NCBI RefSeq assembly: GCF_000719135.1
Contig: NZ_JOEK01000001.1
Location: forward strand, 806,001 to 870,000
Source of the DNA: Streptomyces avicenniae
Lineage (GTDB): Bacteria; Actinomycetota; Actinomycetes; Streptomycetales; Streptomycetaceae
Reading direction: 5' to 3'
DNA length: 64,000 nt
Both the position numbers and the translations under genes were made by a program. The notes under the pieces are model-generated. The model was not told the origin of the DNA, searched no databases, and saw nothing but the letters and a program-made list of their open reading frames with translations. Positions 8,964 to 18,759 of this stretch are shown one piece after another. Every line of letters starts with the position of its first letter. Within the stretch, counting starts at the first letter, position 1.

Positions 8964-9313
8964 GGGATATCGGTCCTTCCGGGAGGATCGCCCGCCATGA
9001 CCGGGGGTGGCACCAGGAGGGTCACCGCGGAATCACGCGAGGCGATGCTGCTACTCCCATTGATCGCAGAGTCGGGTTCTTTTATTTGTACCGTGCTCGG
9101 CTCGGTAATGCGAAGGGGGAATTTCCGCCGCATGTACGCCGCTCCGGGAACCCTACTTTTTCTTTCCCGTTTACAGGAGGGGTTTGTGTCCTCGATACCT
9201 TAACGTGACCGCCCCCCTTCCCGCTACCCGCGTAGACTTTTGCGCCCGGTAGGCTTGCCGTGCGTTCAGCGGACGCACCGACACAGCACCGCACCACACC
9301 ACCGGGAGTACCA
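8964..9313. other. Divergent intergenic region lsrL / purSQL
   Basis: 350 bases without a gene. It contains unusually AT-rich patches for this genome (around 9078-9093 and 9152-9172), which could be targets of Lsr2-type proteins, including autoregulation of lsrL (inference). At the right end lie two sigma-70-like -10 elements for purS. I see no PurR-box or riboswitch structure that I can support. Confidence 0.5.
9233..9255 (+). promoter_or_regulatory. Two candidate -10 elements for purSQL
   Basis: TAGACT (9233-9238) and TAGGCT (9250-9255) match the HrdB-type -10 consensus TANNNT. A start near 9262 would give a leader of about 50 bases before purS. No good -35 is evident, which is common in streptomycetes. 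Confidence 0.4.
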
Positions 9314-9574
9314 GTGGCTCGCGTCGTAGTTGACGTCATGCTCAAGCCGGAGATCCTCGACCCGCAGGGACAGGCGGTCCAGCGCGCCCTGCCGCGGCTC
9401 GGGTTCGAGGGCGTCTCCGACGTCCGGCAGGGGAAGCGTTTCGAGCTCGAAGTCGCCGATCCGGTGGACGAGGCGGCTCTGGAACGGGTCCGTGAGATGG
9501 CCCGCACCTTTCTGGCCAACACCGTGATCGAGGACTTCCACGTCCGTATCGAGGAAGTCGAGGCGGCCCGGTGA
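9314..9574 (+). CDS. purS: Phosphoribosylformylglycinamidine synthase subunit PurS
   Basis: 86 aa from GTG, the normal PurS size. It starts [21 protein letters not shown] and contains the family segment [12 protein letters not shown]. PurS bridges the glutaminase PurQ and the synthetase PurL in the three-part FGAM synthase (step 4 of purine synthesis). It overlaps purQ by 4 bases (GTGA), so the subunits are translationally coupled. Confidence 0.96.
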   Translation: MARVVVDVMLKPEILDPQGQAVQRALPRLGFEGVSDVRQGKRFELEVADPVDEAALERVREMARTFLANTVIEDFHVRIEEVEAAR

Positions 9575-10244
9575 CCACTCGTGTAGGAGTCGTCACATTT
9601 CCCGGATCTCTCGACGACCGGGACGCGCAGCGCGCGGTAAAGCTGGCGGGCGGGGAGCCCGTCGCCCTGTGGCACGGCGATAAAGATCTGCACCAGGTCG
9701 ATGCCGTGATCCTTCCGGGCGGATTCAGTTACGGCGACTATCTGCGCTGCGGCGCGATCGCCCGTTTCTCGCCCGTCATGGAAACGATCATCGACCAGGC
9801 ACGCGCCGGCCTCCCGGTCCTCGGCATCTGCAACGGCTTCCAGGTGCTGTGCGAATCCCACCTGCTGCCCGGCGCCCTGACGCGCAACGACCATCTCCAC
9901 TTCATCTGCCGCGACCAGCGCCTGCGCGTCGAGAACGCCGCGACCGCCTGGACCGCCGACTACACGGCGGGCCAGGAGATCACCGTCCCGCTGAAGAACG
10001 GCGAGGGCGGCTACGTCGCCGACGAGCGCACGCTCGACGAGCTGGAGGCCGAGGGCCGCGTCGTCTTCCGCTACCTGGGCGGCAACCCCAACGGCTCCCG
10101 CCGCGACATCGCGGGGATCACCAACGAGGCGGGCAACGTCGTCGGCCTCATGCCCCACCCGGAGCACGCGGTGGAGGCCCTGACCGGCCCCACCATCGAC
10201 GGCCTGGGGTTCTTCACCTCGGCTCTCAGGAAGCTGGTCGCCTG

Positions 10245-10245
<1 letters not shown>
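9571..10245 (+). CDS. purQ: Phosphoribosylformylglycinamidine synthase subunit PurQ
   Basis: 224 aa from GTG. Class I glutamine amidotransferase that supplies ammonia to PurL. The nucleophile Cys is in [13 protein letters not shown], and the His-Glu pair is in [11 protein letters not shown]. The start codon overlaps the purS stop, and the stop TGA shares one base with the purL ATG. Confidence 0.97.
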
Positions 10246-12494
<2,249 letters not shown>

Positions 12495-12508
12495 GCCTGG
12501 AACGCCCC

Positions 12509-12546
12509 GTGGGGGCCGACCGCCTGTCCTGGCGGTCGGCCCCCAC
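12509..12546 (+). terminator. Terminator of the purSQL operon
   Basis: Perfect 16-bp inverted repeat with a 6-base loop, 14 bases after the purL stop, between convergent genes. It could serve both directions. Confidence 0.8.
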
Positions 12547-12591
12547 GGCGGTTCCCCGGGGGGAGCCGGGGAGTTCGGGGGAGGGGGAGTG

Positions 12592-13107
12592 TCAGGAGGC
12601 GGCGGCCTCCACCGGGTCGTCGTCCGGCTCGTCACCGGCGCGCAGGGCCGCCGTCCAGAGCGGCAGCAGCCAGTGGACCGCCGCGAGGGCGACGACGACG
12701 CCCGCCGTCGTCACCCCGTCCGGCAGGCCGTCCCCGAGCAGCAGCACGAGCGCCACGGCGAGCAGCACGGCGAGCTGCGTCCGGTGCGCGGAGGTGTGGA
12801 CGTGCGCGCGCTCGGCGAGCTGCCGCTCGTCCAGGGCGCGCGAGCGCAGTTCGAGGAGCCCGCGGGTCGCCGAGTTGAGGGCGCCCGCGCACACGCACCA
12901 GGCGAGCAGCAGCGGCACGACGAGCGCCAGCAGCAGTGCGCCGCCGTCCGCGAGCGCGAACGTGGCGAGCAGGCCCGCGGTCAGCGCCACGTGCGCCGCC
13001 GTCCAGGCGCGGCGCTGCCCGCGGCGCGCGTGCCAGCGGCGCCCCTCGTCCCGGTTCATCAGGCGGGACATCCTGCGGTCGTAGTCGGTGGGTTGTGCTG
13101 CGGTCAT
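12592..13107 (-). CDS. Small multi-pass membrane protein paired with a HTH regulator
   Basis: 171 aa from ATG. A basic N-terminus (MSRLMNRDEGRRWHARRGQRR) is followed by two hydrophobic segments (about residues 37-75), a cytosolic helical stretch with ARALDERQLAERAHVHTSAH, then two more hydrophobic segments (about 112-155) and an acidic tail. Probably four membrane helices. It overlaps the upstream HTH gene by 4 bases (ATGA), forming a two-gene operon. HTH-plus-membrane-protein pairs of this shape are common in actinobacteria, but their job is not established. I do not recognise a named family. Confidence 0.8.
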   Translation of the reverse strand: MTAAQPTDYDRRMSRLMNRDEGRRWHARRGQRRAWTAAHVALTAGLLATFALADGGALLLALVVPLLLAWCVCAGALNSATRGLLELRSRALDERQLAERAHVHTSAHRTQLAVLLAVALVLLLGDGLPDGVTTAGVVVALAAVHWLLPLWTAALRAGDEPDDDPVEAAAS

Positions 13108-13355
13108 GACGTCGTCGTCCTTCCGTACACCTCGTCCGTGAGCGGCCGGAACGGTTCCAGCGAGAACACCGCCTCCACCGGCAGCCGGAAGTAGGCGGCG
13201 ATGCGGAGTGCCAGGTCCAGGCTGGGGTTGTACTGCCCCCGCTCGATGTGCCCGATCGTCTGGTAGTGCGCGCCGACGGCATCGGCCAGCGCTCGGCGTG
13301 TCACGTTCCGTTCCGCGCGCACCATGGACAATCTGTTGTGCACCTGCTCAGCCAT
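13104..13355 (-). CDS. XRE-type (YozG/Cro-like) transcriptional regulator
   Basis: 83 aa from ATG. Almost the whole protein is one HTH: RAERNVTRRALADAVGAHYQTIGHIERGQYNPSLDLAL, followed by IAAYFRLPVEAVF. It is a compact single-domain DNA-binding protein, probably a dimer acting on its own operon. It is translationally coupled to the membrane protein downstream. A -10-like TAGTAC (13365-13370, minus strand) ends 9 bases before the ATG and no ribosome binding site is visible, so a leaderless or nearly leaderless mRNA is likely. Confidence 0.9.
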   Translation of the reverse strand: MAEQVHNRLSMVRAERNVTRRALADAVGAHYQTIGHIERGQYNPSLDLALRIAAYFRLPVEAVFSLEPFRPLTDEVYGRTTTS

Positions 13356-13523
13356 ATATAAGAAGTACTACAGCCGGGAGTGTTCCGGCAACCCCCCTGC
13401 TGCCCGCGTACCGATCCCTTACGCGGAACGAACACCCCTTTGTCCATGCTGGACGTGGCCGGATTCGGCACGGTGATCGGCCCGCTCGACCTGACGGCGT
13501 GAGCGGCCGGGGGAGGGGGAGCG

Positions 13524-14747
13524 ATGAGCGGTCGGGGCAGGGCCCGCGCCAGGGCGCGGCTGCTCCTCGGCGACCTGCGCGTCCGGCTCGCCCTGCTCGG
13601 CGCCGGTCTCTTCCTGCTCACCGGCACGGTGCTCATCGCCGTCACCCACACCCTGCTGCGCCGCCCGGCACCGGAACCGCCGCCGGTCGAGGCCGAGCCG
13701 GGCGCGCGGGGGCGGCTGACCCTGCTGGACAGTGAGAGCGGTCCTGTCACCGCCCTGCCCGCCGAGACGACCGGCGCCGCCACCTCCGCGCATCCCGTCC
13801 TGATACCCGGCGTGCTGGCCCTCGTCCTGACGGTGCTCGCCGCCGCCCTCGCGGGCTGGCTGCTCGCGGGCCGGGTGCTGCGCCCGCTGCGGCGGGCGAC
13901 CGAGACCGCGCGCCGCGCGTCCCGGGGTGGTGGGGGCGGCGGCACGGTGCCACCCACCTGGCCACCCTCCATACCCCCAGGGGCGCCGCCCGGGGACGGC
14001 GTCCGCGACCTGACCGCGGCCCTGGACACCCTGGCCGACCGGCTCGCCAGGTCCACCGACACCCCGCGCCGCTTCGCGGTCCACGCGGTCCGCGAACTGG
14101 CCGAGCCGGTCGCGGAGCACCGCTCCCGCATCGAGACCGTCCTGCGCGACGCCCCGCCGTCCGCCGGGATACACGGGCTCGGCGAGCAACTGCTCGACGT
14201 CGCGGCCCGCCAGGAGCACGTCCTCGCCGGACTCCTGCTGCTCGCCCGCACGGGGGAGCGGGCGCCCGCGCGGGGACCGGTGGACCTCGCCCCGCTCGCC
14301 GACCGCGCGGTCGCGCGGATGGAACGGGAGGCCGCCGCGTCCCGCGTCACCGTGCACCTGGCGGCGCGTCCCGCCCCGGCCTGGGGCGACATGTCGCTGC
14401 TCGAAGCGCTCGTCGCCCACCTCGTGGCCAACGCCGTCCGGCACAACACCCGGGACGGCCTCGGCTGGGTCCGCGTGCGCACCGGCACGGCGCCCGACGG
14501 TCAGGCCGAGATCGAGGTGGGCAACAGCGGCCCGCTGATACCGGTGGACGCGGTGCCCGACCTGTTCGAGCCGTTCCGCAGGCTGACCCGCGACCGCGTC
14601 GGCTCCGCCTCGGGCCCCGGCCTCGGCCTGGCGATCGTCGGCTCCGTGGCCCGCACCCACACGGCCGTCCTGACCGCACACCCCCACCCGGAAGGCGGCC
14701 TCACGATCACCGCAACCCTCCCCGCCAGCCCCCACCCCCGGCGCTGA
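13524..14747 (+). CDS. Orphan HAMP/HATPase sensor-kinase-like protein lacking the phosphoacceptor His
   Basis: 407 aa from ATG. Membrane helix at about residues 22-42, an extracellular loop of about 50 residues, a second helix at about 92-113, then a HAMP-like linker. The dimerisation helix reads RFAVHAVRELAEPV (from residue 183) where active kinases have RFVADASHELRTPL, so Arg190 sits at the phospho-His position. The ATP-binding half is recognisable: N box AHLVANAVRHN, F box DLFEPFRRL, G box GPGLGLAIVGSVA. No response regulator is adjacent. It may be a pseudokinase or an accessory of another two-component system. His187, three residues earlier, is a possible substitute. Confidence 0.8.
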   Translation: MSGRGRARARARLLLGDLRVRLALLGAGLFLLTGTVLIAVTHTLLRRPAPEPPPVEAEPGARGRLTLLDSESGPVTALPAETTGAATSAHPVLIPGVLALVLTVLAAALAGWLLAGRVLRPLRRATETARRASRGGGGGGTVPPTWPPSIPPGAPPGDGVRDLTAALDTLADRLARSTDTPRRFAVHAVRELAEPVAEHRSRIETVLRDAPPSAGIHGLGEQLLDVAARQEHVLAGLLLLARTGERAPARGPVDLAPLADRAVARMEREAAASRVTVHLAARPAPAWGDMSLLEALVAHLVANAVRHNTRDGLGWVRVRTGTAPDGQAEIEVGNSGPLIPVDAVPDLFEPFRRLTRDRVGSASGPGLGLAIVGSVARTHTAVLTAHPHPEGGLTITATLPASPHPRR

Positions 14748-14863
14748 CCACCCACCACAGCACCGCCCTGACCAGCACTTCTGCACGACCGGAGGATCAC
14801 TGCACCCACACCACCCCCACCCCACCACAAACCCCCCACGACCAGCGGCTTCACCCTCGGGCC

Positions 14864-15090
14864 GTCATCACCCCTGAGAGGGTTCGCAACTCCGGAGTGA
14901 CCCCCGGGATTCGCTCCCAAAAAGCGTCGCCATCAGCTCTGGAGAGCGTTCATAACGCCAGGGGGGAAGCGGGCGTGCTGTCCGGGCGGGTCGTCATCAG
15001 CCCTCGGTGGGTTCCCCATCCCAGAGCCATCACTGCCGTCCGCGGATCAGACACCCTCGTGATCACCCCCGCTGTGTGGGAGCGCGACCG
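14864..15090 (+). repeat. Array of 3-4 degenerate ~30-bp hairpin repeats, ~65-bp period
   Basis: Units start at 14864, 14929, 14993 and, more weakly, 15059 (spacing 65, 64 and 66). Units 1-3 share GYCATCA, a short palindrome (CCCT..AGGG, GCTCTGGAGAGC, CCCT..TGGG), then TTC and a CC end about 30 bases in. The sequences between are unrelated. The palindrome changes in a compensating way between units 1 and 2. The layout recalls a CRISPR array with decayed repeats, or iterated binding sites. No cas genes are in the window. Confidence 0.5.
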
Positions 15091-15140
15091 GGGCAGGCCC
15101 AACGTGCTTTCCGGCGCCTTCGCCTCTGCCCCTCACCACC

Positions 15141-15180
15141 ACGGCGCGGCTCCCGGGCCGTAGCCCGGGAGCCGCGCCGT
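15141..15180. terminator. Strong hairpin between kinase-like gene and 15216-15677 gene
   Basis: Perfect 18-bp inverted repeat with a 4-base loop (15159-15162). It lies 35 bases past the stop of the minus-strand gene and also terminates + strand read-through. Bidirectional terminator. Confidence 0.75.
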
Positions 15181-15215
15181 GTGCTGTCTGCCGCCGTGTG
15201 CCGTGACCGTTCCGG

Positions 15216-15677
15216 TCAGCGGCCCGGCTTGGTCTCGTAGCGCGGGCCCATGTCCGGCCGGTCCGTGCCCTGCAACTCGGTGACGAGCCGGTGCACCGTC
15301 ACGAGGTCGTGCAGCGCCAGTCGCGTGCGCTCGTCCGGCAGCCCGGCCGTCCGCGCCACTTCCGTCGCGAACACCGCCTCACCGCCGTGCCGTCGCTCGG
15401 CCTCGCCCAGCGCGCCGAACACCCGCGCGTGGTCCGCGCCGTACTCGCCGTGCTGCCGCCCGGAGAACGTACGCCCCGGCGGCGGCTGCGGCGGCGCCTC
15501 GCGGTCCTCGGCCAGCTCGGCGGCCATCTCGCGCTGCTTGCCCCGGTGGATACCCGCGCCCCGCTGCTTGGAGGCGCCCGTCGTCGCCTTCCACTCGCTC
15601 GGGCGCTCCCCGGAGCGCTCGGCCTGCCGGGCGGCCATCCGCCGCTGCTCCTCGTTCCCCTCGACCTTCTTGCCCAC
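15216..15677 (-). CDS. Hypothetical charged protein
   Basis: 153 aa from GTG at 15677, chosen because AGGAGG (15686-15691) lies 8 bases upstream; a GTG at 15686 would overlap that site. The N-terminal 70 residues are highly charged and Gln/Arg-rich (EEQRRMAARQAERSGERPSE), probably disordered. The C-terminal half has FATEVARTAGLPDERTRLAL and a helix HDLVTVHRLVTEL, reminiscent of a small winged-helix-like module. I do not recognise a family. Confidence 0.7.
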   Translation of the reverse strand: MGKKVEGNEEQRRMAARQAERSGERPSEWKATTGASKQRGAGIHRGKQREMAAELAEDREAPPQPPPGRTFSGRQHGEYGADHARVFGALGEAERRHGGEAVFATEVARTAGLPDERTRLALHDLVTVHRLVTELQGTDRPDMGPRYETKPGR

Positions 15678-15708
15678 GTGGGTCACCTCCTCTGATGCCG
15701 GTACAGCT

Positions 15709-16161
15709 CTACCGCTGGTACAGGCCCGTCAGCGTGCCGGTCGCCAGTCCCTCCGTGTCCAAGACCCGGCGCGCGTCCGCCACCGTGACCTTCTCGGGCA
15801 GGGACACGCCCTCCGGCAGCGCGTAGAGCCGGAAAAGGTAGCGGTGCGCCGGTTCGCCCTGGGGCGGCTCGGGGCCGTCCCAGCGCCGGTCACCGAAACC
15901 GTTCGGATGCGCCTTCCCGCCGTCGGGCAGCTCCCCGGCGCCCACGCCCGGGCTGGTCGGATCGATGTCCGTGACCAGCCAGTGCAGGAACGTCCCGGAG
16001 GGCGCGTCGGGGTCCTCGCACAGCAGCGCCATCGAGCGCGTGCCGGGCGGGGGCCTCGACCAGTCCAGCGGCGGGGACACGTTCTCGCCGTCCCGGGCGT
16101 AGCGCGCCGGGACCGGTTCGCGGTCCTCGAATGCGGTGCTTCGCAGTTCCATAGCGGTCAT
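15709..16161 (-). CDS. YbhB/YbcL-family (PEBP, Raf-kinase-inhibitor-like) protein
   Basis: 150 aa from ATG at 16161; a second ATG at 16152 is possible. Family marks are LCEDPDAPSGTFLHWLVTDI (the conserved DPDxP and HW ligand-pocket segment) and GEPAHRYLFRLYALP (the HR motif of the anion pocket). PEBP proteins bind phospholipid head groups or small anions. Bacterial members have no agreed function. No signal peptide is visible, so it is cytosolic. Confidence 0.92.
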   Translation of the reverse strand: MTAMELRSTAFEDREPVPARYARDGENVSPPLDWSRPPPGTRSMALLCEDPDAPSGTFLHWLVTDIDPTSPGVGAGELPDGGKAHPNGFGDRRWDGPEPPQGEPAHRYLFRLYALPEGVSLPEKVTVADARRVLDTEGLATGTLTGLYQR

Positions 16162-16335
16162 GCGGAACGGGGTACCCGACGCCTCCCCGGCCCATTCGAG
16201 CCGTTCACGGCGGGTTCGCGGAGATTCGTCCCCTACGGGGCGGCCCGGCCGGAACGCCCCGCCCGACATCCGGTGCCGTAACCGAAACCTCCTGGTCATC
16301 CCCTTCGGAAGGATCTTCGTCGTAAGCTCCCTGCT

Positions 16336-17085
16336 ATGTCTGGCCCCGTCCGGCGCAAGCCCCGCGCCTATCACCCCGACCGGGTCCGCGACGCCGTGCT
16401 CGCGCAGGTGGAATTCGTGCGGCTCGCGGCGCACGAGCTGAGCGACGAGCAGCGCGCGAAGGCCCGGGAACTGCTCGGACACCTCGCCCGGCAGATCGAC
16501 GCGCTGCCCCGCCTGCTGGCCGAGCCGGTGCCACGGGCCGCCCGCCCGCAGCTCGACATCAGCGGCTGGGTGATCGCCACCGTCCACGAGGAGCGTGACG
16601 CCGCCCCCGTGGACGCCATCGACGCCGCCGCCGAGGAGCTGGAGGCCGTCCTGGAGACGGGCGTCCGCGAGGACGCGCTCGTCCCCCACCACCTCGGGGC
16701 GATGCGCGCCGTGGACTTCACCGTCACCCGTGTGGTCGAGCTGACCCTGCACAGCGACGACCTGTCCCGCGCCACAGGTCACCAGGTACAGCTGGACCGC
16801 GCCGCCATGGCGATCTCCACCCGCGTCCTCACCGACGCGCTGGCGGTCAAGGCCCCCGGCTCCTCCACCGAGCTGCGCGTCCCGCCGTTCGCCGCCGTCC
16901 AGTGCCTCGCCGGGCCCCGGCACACACGGGGGACGCCGCCGAACGTCGTCGAGACCGATCCGCTCACCTGGCTGCGGCTGGCGGCCGGGCGCACCGGCTG
17001 GGACGCGGCGACCGCGAGCGGGCGGCTGCGCGCGAGCGGGGAGCGCGCCGGTGCCCTCGCGGCGGAACTGCCCGTGCTCGCCTGA
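16336..17085 (+). CDS. Maleylpyruvate-isomerase-like / sterol-carrier-family protein
   Basis: 249 aa from ATG. Residues about 15-150 look like the DinB/mycothiol-dependent maleylpyruvate isomerase N-terminal bundle, with HLGAMRAVDFTVTRVVELTLHSDDL carrying the conserved HxxD-type metal pocket helix. The C-terminal 90 residues resemble the SCP2-like domain these proteins often carry (VPPFAAVQCLAGPRHTRGTPPNVVETDP). Many members use mycothiol, the actinobacterial thiol; the substrate here is unknown. It precedes purF by 80 bases on the same strand. Confidence 0.8.
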   Translation: MSGPVRRKPRAYHPDRVRDAVLAQVEFVRLAAHELSDEQRAKARELLGHLARQIDALPRLLAEPVPRAARPQLDISGWVIATVHEERDAAPVDAIDAAAEELEAVLETGVREDALVPHHLGAMRAVDFTVTRVVELTLHSDDLSRATGHQVQLDRAAMAISTRVLTDALAVKAPGSSTELRVPPFAAVQCLAGPRHTRGTPPNVVETDPLTWLRLAAGRTGWDAATASGRLRASGERAGALAAELPVLA

Positions 17086-17152
17086 CCGCGCACGGCTCGC
17101 TATGGGGCATGTCTCACCTTCCGGGGGTTCTCCCCGCCCCCGTCACCTGGCC

Positions 17153-17168
17153 TAGACTCGGGGTCGTG
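17153..17168 (+). promoter_or_regulatory. -10 element placing purF as a likely leaderless gene
   Basis: TAGACT (17153-17158) ends 7 bases before the GTG of purF, the distance expected between a -10 hexamer and a transcription start. No Shine-Dalgarno sequence precedes that GTG, so a leaderless mRNA is the simplest reading. Confidence 0.5.
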
Positions 17169-18698
17169 CGTGGTGACGGACGACTCAGCCACGACCTCGA
17201 CCCCGGTGGGAAGGGCCCGAAGGACGCCTGTGGCGTCTTCGGTGTCTGGGCCCCGGGCGAGGAGGTCGCCAAGCTCGCCTTCTTCGGGCTGTACGCGTTG
17301 CAGCATCGCGGGCAGGAGTCCGCGGGAATCGCGGTGAGCGACGGCTCCAAGATCCTGGTGTTCAAGGACATGGGGCTGGTCCCCCAGGTCTTCGACGAGA
17401 CCTCTCTCGGTTCCCTGCCCGGCCATATCGCCGTCGGGCACAACCGCTACTCGACCACGGGTGCTCCCACCTGGGAGAACGCCCAGCCCACCTTCCGTGC
17501 CACCGGGCACGGCTCGATCGCCCTCGGCCACAACGGCAATCTCGTCAACACCGCCGAACTGGCCCACCTCGTCGCCGCCCTCCCGGGCGGCCGGGGCCCC
17601 CGGCACCGTGTGGCGGCGACCAACGACACCGAGCTGGTCACCGTCCTGCTCGCCGGGCAGACCGACGAAAAGACCGGCGCGCCGCTCACCCTGGAGGAGG
17701 CCGCGCCCCGCGTGCTGCCCCAGGTGAAGGGCGCCTTCAGCTTCGTCTTCATGGACGAGGAGACGCTCTACGCCGCCCGCGACCCCCAGGGCATCAGGCC
17801 CCTGGTCCTCGGCCGCCTGGAGCGCGGCTGGGTGGTCGCCTCCGAGACGGCGGCCCTGGACATCGTCGGCGCCTCCGTCGTACGCGAGGTGGAGCCGGGC
17901 GAACTGATCGCGATCGACGAGCACGGCCTGCGGTCCACACGCTTCGCGGAAGCGAAGCCGAAGGGCTGCGTGTTCGAGTACGTCTACCTCGCCCGTCCCG
18001 ACACGGACATCGCCGGGCGCAACGTCTACCTCTCCCGGGTGGAGATGGGCCGCAGGCTGGCGGCCGAGGCACCGGCCGACGCCGACCTGGTGATAGCGAC
18101 GCCCGAGTCCGGCACCCCGGCCGCCATCGGCTACGCCGAGGCGAGCGGCATCCCGTACGGCTCCGGGCTCGTCAAGAACGCCTACGTCGGCCGTACCTTC
18201 ATCCAGCCGAGCCAGACCATCAGGCAGCTCGGCATCCGTCTCAAGCTGAATCCCCTCAAAGAGGTCATCAGGGGCAAGCGCCTCGTCGTCGTGGACGACT
18301 CCATCGTCCGGGGCAACACGCAGCGCGCCCTGGTGCGCATGCTCCGTGAGGCGGGCGCGGCGGAGGTCCACGTCCGCATCAGCTCCCCGCCGATCAAGTG
18401 GCCCTGCTTCTTCGGCATCGACTTCGCGACCCGCGCGGAGCTGATCGCCAACGGCCTGACCGTCGAGGAGATCGGCGCCTCGCTCGGCGCCGACTCGCTG
18501 GCGTACATCTCCCTGGACGCCATGGTCGAGGCCACCACGATCGACAAGCCCGACCTGTGCCGCGCCTGCTTCGACGGCGAGTACCCGATGGAGCTGCCCG
18601 ACCCGTCCGTCCTCGGCAAGGACGTGCTGGAGCAGCCGGGCACGTCCCTGCCCCTTCTCACCGGCCCCGGCGCGGCCGACGCGCTGCGGCGCCCGTGA
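17166..18698 (+). CDS. purF: Amidophosphoribosyltransferase
   Basis: 510 aa from GTG at 17166. First committed step of purine synthesis: PRPP plus glutamine to 5-phosphoribosylamine. A short propeptide precedes the N-terminal nucleophile Cys22 in KDACGVFGVW, so self-processing is expected as in Bacillus PurF. The glutaminase domain has LYALQHRGQESAGIA and GHNRYSTTG. The PRPP loop is VVVDDSIVRGNTQ near residue 375. Cysteines in GCVFEYVY, KWPCFFGID and LCRACFDG match the ligands of the oxygen-sensitive 4Fe-4S type. An in-frame ATG at 17109 lies upstream of the -10 element and is unlikely to be used. Confidence 0.96.
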   Translation: MRGDGRLSHDLDPGGKGPKDACGVFGVWAPGEEVAKLAFFGLYALQHRGQESAGIAVSDGSKILVFKDMGLVPQVFDETSLGSLPGHIAVGHNRYSTTGAPTWENAQPTFRATGHGSIALGHNGNLVNTAELAHLVAALPGGRGPRHRVAATNDTELVTVLLAGQTDEKTGAPLTLEEAAPRVLPQVKGAFSFVFMDEETLYAARDPQGIRPLVLGRLERGWVVASETAALDIVGASVVREVEPGELIAIDEHGLRSTRFAEAKPKGCVFEYVYLARPDTDIAGRNVYLSRVEMGRRLAAEAPADADLVIATPESGTPAAIGYAEASGIPYGSGLVKNAYVGRTFIQPSQTIRQLGIRLKLNPLKEVIRGKRLVVVDDSIVRGNTQRALVRMLREAGAAEVHVRISSPPIKWPCFFGIDFATRAELIANGLTVEEIGASLGADSLAYISLDAMVEATTIDKPDLCRACFDGEYPMELPDPSVLGKDVLEQPGTSLPLLTGPGAADALRRP

Positions 18699-18759
18699 CC
18701 TGGGCGGACCGCCGACCCGCCCCCGGAGCACCGGGGGCCCACCCGAGCAGGAAGATCCG

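Larger units (their letters stand above)
14748..15215. other. Intergenic region with degenerate hairpin repeats
   Basis: 468 bases without a supportable gene. The left 110 bases are a C-rich, low-complexity run. 14864-15090 holds the repeat array listed separately. 15141-15180 is a strong hairpin for the minus-strand gene that follows or for read-through from the kinase-like gene. Confidence 0.6.

Noticed and set aside
14864..15090. A functional CRISPR array
   Set aside because: Repeats are too divergent and the period is uneven; no cas genes are in the window. Kept only as a degenerate repeat array.
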